From Nocardia altamirensis NBRC 108246 (GTDB taxonomy: Bacteria > Actinomycetota > Actinomycetes > Mycobacteriales > Mycobacteriaceae), in assembly GCF_001612685.1 (NCBI RefSeq), contig NZ_BDAY01000072.1, forward strand, positions 1-64,000: 64,000 nt of DNA, read 5' to 3'. Within the stretch, counting starts at the first letter, position 1, and each line of letters starts with the position of its first letter. The notes beneath the pieces are model-generated. The model saw only the letters and a program-made list of their open reading frames with translations, was not told where the DNA came from and ran no database searches. Below are positions 61,559-64,000 of the stretch, one piece after another. The position numbers were made by a program, and so were the translations under genes.

Positions 61559-61675
61559 GTTTCATTCCCCCCGTGAAACTGCGAATCCGCATCTCAGTGT
61601 ATCGGCTGAGCTACCAGGCGCCTTCACCGACGAACCATGGCCGTGCGCCAGCCGCTCCGATATCGCACAACGAAA

Positions 61676-61714
61676 TCAGGCCCAGCACCCCGTGAACGAG
61701 GGTGCCAGGCCTGA
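61676..61714 (-). terminator. Terminator of the lipB-lipA transcript
   Basis: TCAGGCCCAGCACCC (61676-61690) and GGGTGCCAGGCCTGA (61700-61714) pair with two mismatches that become G-U pairs in one transcript orientation. It is 22 bp past the lipA stop on the minus strand, and the next transcribed bases are U-rich (TTTCGTT). Confidence 0.75.
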
Positions 61715-61736
61715 CCCGGTCAGGCAATCGACTCGG

Positions 61737-62753
61737 TCAGCTGCCGAAGCGCGCCAGCACGGCGGACGCCTCCTGCGAGGCAGTGCCCTCCTGTGCGAGA
61801 TGCGCCATGGTGGCCGGGATTTCGCGCCCGTGATGGGTCATCGCCTGCGCGTAGAGCCGGCCTGCGCGGTACGACGAGCGGACCAGCGGCCCGGCCATCA
61901 CACCCGCGAAACCGATCTGCTCGGCCATCTTCGAGTGCTCGACGAACTCCTCGGGCTTCACCCAGCGGTCGACCGGGTGGTGGCGCGGCGAGGGGCGCAG
62001 GTACTGGGTGATGGTGAGGATGTCGCAGCCCGCCTCGTGCAGGTCGCGCATGGCCTGGGTGACCTCTTCCGGGGTCTCGCCCATGCCGAGGATCAGGTTC
62101 GACTTGGTGACCAGGCCTGCCTCGCGGGCGGCGGTGAGCACCGAAAGGGAACGCTCGTAGCGGAAAGCGGGACGGATGCGCTTGAAGATGCGCGGCACCG
62201 TTTCCAGGTTGTGCGCCAGCACCTCCGGGCGCGAGGAGAACACCTCGGCCAGCTGGTCCGGCTCGGCGTTGAAGTCCGGGATCAGCAGTTCGACACCGGT
62301 GCTCGGGTTCAAAGCCTTGATGGCGCGCACGGTTTCGGCGTACAGCCAGGCGCCGCCGTCGTCCAGGTCGTCGCGGGCGACGCCGGTGATCGTCGAGTAG
62401 CGCAGGCCCATCGCCTGCACGCTCTCGGCGACCCTGCGCGGCTCGTCGCGATCGAGTGCGGCCGGTTTGCCGGTGTCGATCTGGCAGAAGTCGCAGCGGC
62501 GGGTGCACTGCTCGCCGCCGATCAGGAAGGTGGCCTCACGGTCTTCCCAGCATTCGAAGATGTTGGGACAGCCCGCCTCCTCGCACACCGTGTGCAAGCC
62601 CTCGCGTTTGACGAGCCCTTTGAGCTCGGTGTACTCCGGGCCCATCTTGGCCTTGGTACGAATCCACTGAGGCTTGCGCTCGATCGGGGTCTCCGCGTTG
62701 CGCGCCTCGATGCGTAGCAGTTTGCGTCCTGCCGGTGCTTGAGCTGAGGTCAC
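61737..62753 (-). CDS. lipA: Lipoyl synthase
   Basis: 338 residues, radical SAM enzyme that inserts two sulfur atoms into protein-bound octanoyl groups. Two Fe-S clusters are visible: the auxiliary set VCEEAGCPNIFECW (C-x4-C-x5-C) and the radical SAM motif QCTRRCDFCQID (C-x3-C-x2-C). The conserved RKPQWIRTK start and the C-terminal Ser ligand region (RSSYRAGRLYAQ) are also present. It follows lipB on the same strand by 78 bp and has a terminator after it. Confidence 0.97.
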   Translation of the reverse strand: MTSAQAPAGRKLLRIEARNAETPIERKPQWIRTKAKMGPEYTELKGLVKREGLHTVCEEAGCPNIFECWEDREATFLIGGEQCTRRCDFCQIDTGKPAALDRDEPRRVAESVQAMGLRYSTITGVARDDLDDGGAWLYAETVRAIKALNPSTGVELLIPDFNAEPDQLAEVFSSRPEVLAHNLETVPRIFKRIRPAFRYERSLSVLTAAREAGLVTKSNLILGMGETPEEVTQAMRDLHEAGCDILTITQYLRPSPRHHPVDRWVKPEEFVEHSKMAEQIGFAGVMAGPLVRSSYRAGRLYAQAMTHHGREIPATMAHLAQEGTASQEASAVLARFGS

Positions 62754-62831
62754 TTGATCGACACTACGCCCTCACGATCGAGCCGTTGCGGCCCGTCCTT
62801 CCGGTGTGACATGCGCGATAGCCGCGGCCGG

Positions 62832-63557
62832 TCAATCGCCTTGCGCCGACGCCGAAGGCAGCCGCAGATCGTGGGCGGTCACCGGGAGTTCACCGTTCAA
62901 CGCCCTGGTGATCGCGTCGGCGACGAGAGGCTTCACCTCAGCCACCGTGACCTCGCGGCCGAGCTCGCGAGTCAGCGTGGTGACGCCCGCGTCGCGGATG
63001 CCGCACGGGATGATCGCCTGGAAGCCGTCCATCGCCGAGTTGCAGTTGAGCGAAATGCCGTGCAGGGCAACGCCGCGCTGGACGCGCACGCCGATGGCGG
63101 CGATCTTGCGCTCGGCGAAGACCTCGGTCGCGGCCAGCCAGACGCCGGAGCGGCCCTCGATCCGGCCACAGGTCAGGCCGAGGTCGGTGCAGACGGTGAT
63201 GAGCGCTTCCTCGAGGCGGCGCACGTAGTGGACTACATCCACCGGCTCGGCCAGGCGCACGATCGGGTAGCCGACAAGCTGCCCAGGTCCGTGCCAGGTG
63301 ATCTTGCCGCCACGGTCCACCTCGACCACCGGGCTGCCGTCGATCGGCAGATCCTCGGCCTCGGTGCGACGGCCCGCGGTGTAGACCGGCGGGTGCTCCA
63401 GCAGCAGCAGGTGATCGGATCCGTTACCTTCGGCCCGCTCGGCGGCGATGGTTCGCTGCAGCTCCCAGGCGCGGTGGTAATCGATGAGTCCGAGATCCTC
63501 GACCACGATCGGGGTCGTATCGAATCGGGCGGACCAAGTGGTGCGCGTGTCGTTCAC
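62832..63557 (-). CDS. lipB: Octanoyl-ACP:protein octanoyltransferase
   Basis: 241 residues. LipB transfers octanoyl from acyl-carrier protein to lipoate-dependent enzymes, ahead of LipA. The active-site residues are in RKIAAIGVRVQRGVALHGIS (Lys) and GFQAIIPCGIRDAGVTTL (Cys). Family blocks LLLLEHPPVYTAGRRTEAED and GGKITWHGPGQLVGYPIVRL are present. GTG 63557 is chosen because homology begins right there; the same frame runs to 63959 inside the next gene region without domain content. Confidence 0.95.
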   Translation of the reverse strand: MNDTRTTWSARFDTTPIVVEDLGLIDYHRAWELQRTIAAERAEGNGSDHLLLLEHPPVYTAGRRTEAEDLPIDGSPVVEVDRGGKITWHGPGQLVGYPIVRLAEPVDVVHYVRRLEEALITVCTDLGLTCGRIEGRSGVWLAATEVFAERKIAAIGVRVQRGVALHGISLNCNSAMDGFQAIIPCGIRDAGVTTLTRELGREVTVAEVKPLVADAITRALNGELPVTAHDLRLPSASAQGD

Positions 63558-63664
63558 GTCCTTGACGGTACGCCGGACCGGTCGGGCTGTTCCAGGAGCA
63601 TGGTGTGGGGAGTGCCACATGTTAGCCAGGTGTGGGCGGCGGGTAGCTCGGCTGAAGTGATCCG

Positions 63665-64000
63665 CTAGCGCGGTGCGAAGGGCAGCGTCAGCTGCATGAG
63701 GGTCAGGTCCATCCAGCGGCCGAACTTGTGGCCGACCTCGGGGAGCACGCCGACCGTGCGGAAGCCGAAACGCTCGTGCAACTGGATCGAGCCGGTGTTG
63801 CCCGATTCGATGCCTGCGACGATCGCATGCACCTCGGCGCCGCGAGCCCGATCGATGAGTTCGGTGAGCAGCGCGCTGGCGATGCCGCGGCGGTGGAACC
63901 GCTCGTCGACGTAGACCGAATTCTCCACGGTGAAGCGGTAACCCGCCTTCGGTCGCCACGGCCCGTAGCTCGCGTACCCGGCGACGACGCCGTCGACCTC
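63665..64000 (-). CDS. GNAT acetyltransferase, phosphinothricin-acetyltransferase-like (5' end beyond the window)
   Basis: The last 111 codons of a minus-strand gene; its start lies beyond 64000. The visible part reads VDGVVAGYASYGPWRPKAGY, then SVYVDERFHRRGIASALLTE (acetyl-CoA loop R-R-G-I-A) and NTGSIQLHERFGFRTVGVLP, GHKFGRWMDLTLMQLTLPFA. These are the features of the Pat/Bar/MnaT type family, which acetylates phosphinothricin, methionine sulfoximine or related amino acids. Resistance cannot be inferred. It is on the same strand as lipB and 107 bp from it. Confidence 0.82.
   Translation of the reverse strand, partial: EVDGVVAGYASYGPWRPKAGYRFTVENSVYVDERFHRRGIASALLTELIDRARGAEVHAIVAGIESGNTGSIQLHERFGFRTVGVLPEVGHKFGRWMDLTLMQLTLPFAPR

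Noticed and set aside
50100..61700. Accessory block considered as prophage or integrative element
   Set aside because: No integrase, no phage genes, no att-like direct repeats at the edges, and codon use is like the surroundings. Only gene order suggests insertion.

Overview
The window is high-GC actinobacterial DNA, most likely from Nocardia or a close mycolate-containing relative (Rhodococcus, Mycobacterium). This is inferred from GC-rich codon use, frequent GTG starts and lipobox or AxA signal peptides. The gene neighbourhoods also match the M. tuberculosis Rv2217-Rv2231c segment: cobC-like / Nif3-like / zinc-ribbon coiled coil / RNase HI-phosphatase at the left, panB / carboxylesterase / glnA2 / glnE / DUF4191 / RDD / glnA1 in the middle and lipA-lipB at the right. 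Accessory genes separate these three ancestral blocks. I see no prophage, IS transposase or CRISPR.

Layout. 1-6.8 kb: the cobC-to-RNase HI block, interrupted by a hexanucleotide repeat array, a tRNA-Ile(UAU) and two small ORFs. 7-10.3 kb: a secreted serine protease, a frame-disrupted DoxX-like membrane protein and a GNAT acetyltransferase. 10.5-16.5 kb: an Ala/Glu/Lys-rich anchored protein, NUDIX, a PadR-DUF1048-DrrA-DrrB operon under a striking 44-bp dyad, and a TetR/membrane-protein pair. 16.7-20.2 kb: an RNA methyltransferase, a three-gene XRE/NUDIX module and an alpha/beta hydrolase. 20.3 kb: rnpB. 20.9-25.2 kb: small secreted proteins, a Band-7 protein with a 33-residue membrane microprotein, and an RNB nuclease. 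25.2-29.4 kb: the CHAD / proline iminopeptidase / lipoprotein / phosphotransferase / panB cluster on the minus strand. 29.6-35.6 kb: lipoprotein carboxylesterase, glnA2 and glnE. 35.7-46.7 kb: accessory enzymes, a Zn-peptidase lipoprotein, lipases and peptidases, a DMT-like transporter beside a GAGCCC array, and glycosyltransferase plus deacetylase. 46.8-50.1 kb: DUF4191, RDD and glnA1. 50.2-61.6 kb: VapBC-type pair, RidA, secreted tyrosine phosphatase, EF-G-like protein, GNAT, MFS, and two paralogous serine hydrolases. 61.7-64 kb: lipA, lipB and a truncated acetyltransferase.

Nitrogen assimilation is the main coherent system. glnA1 and glnA2 encode glutamine synthetases, and glnE encodes the enzyme that adenylylates and deadenylylates GlnA1. 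A good GlnR-type box lies upstream of glnA1 and a weaker one upstream of glnA2. lipB and lipA make the protein-bound lipoyl cofactor, and panB starts pantothenate synthesis.

The most unusual signals are in intergenic DNA. One family of about 47-57 bp palindromes (core ACTGGTGGCGGCATCGGCCG) occurs at 2883, 16595, 47622 and 47718, always between convergent transcription units. A second family is built on GTGCGGAT motifs (37199, 51943, relic at 47873). There are two hexanucleotide arrays (1257-1577 and 43624-43712). A 370-bp hotspot at 47554-47921 combines several of these with a duplicated relic of a gene 3' end.
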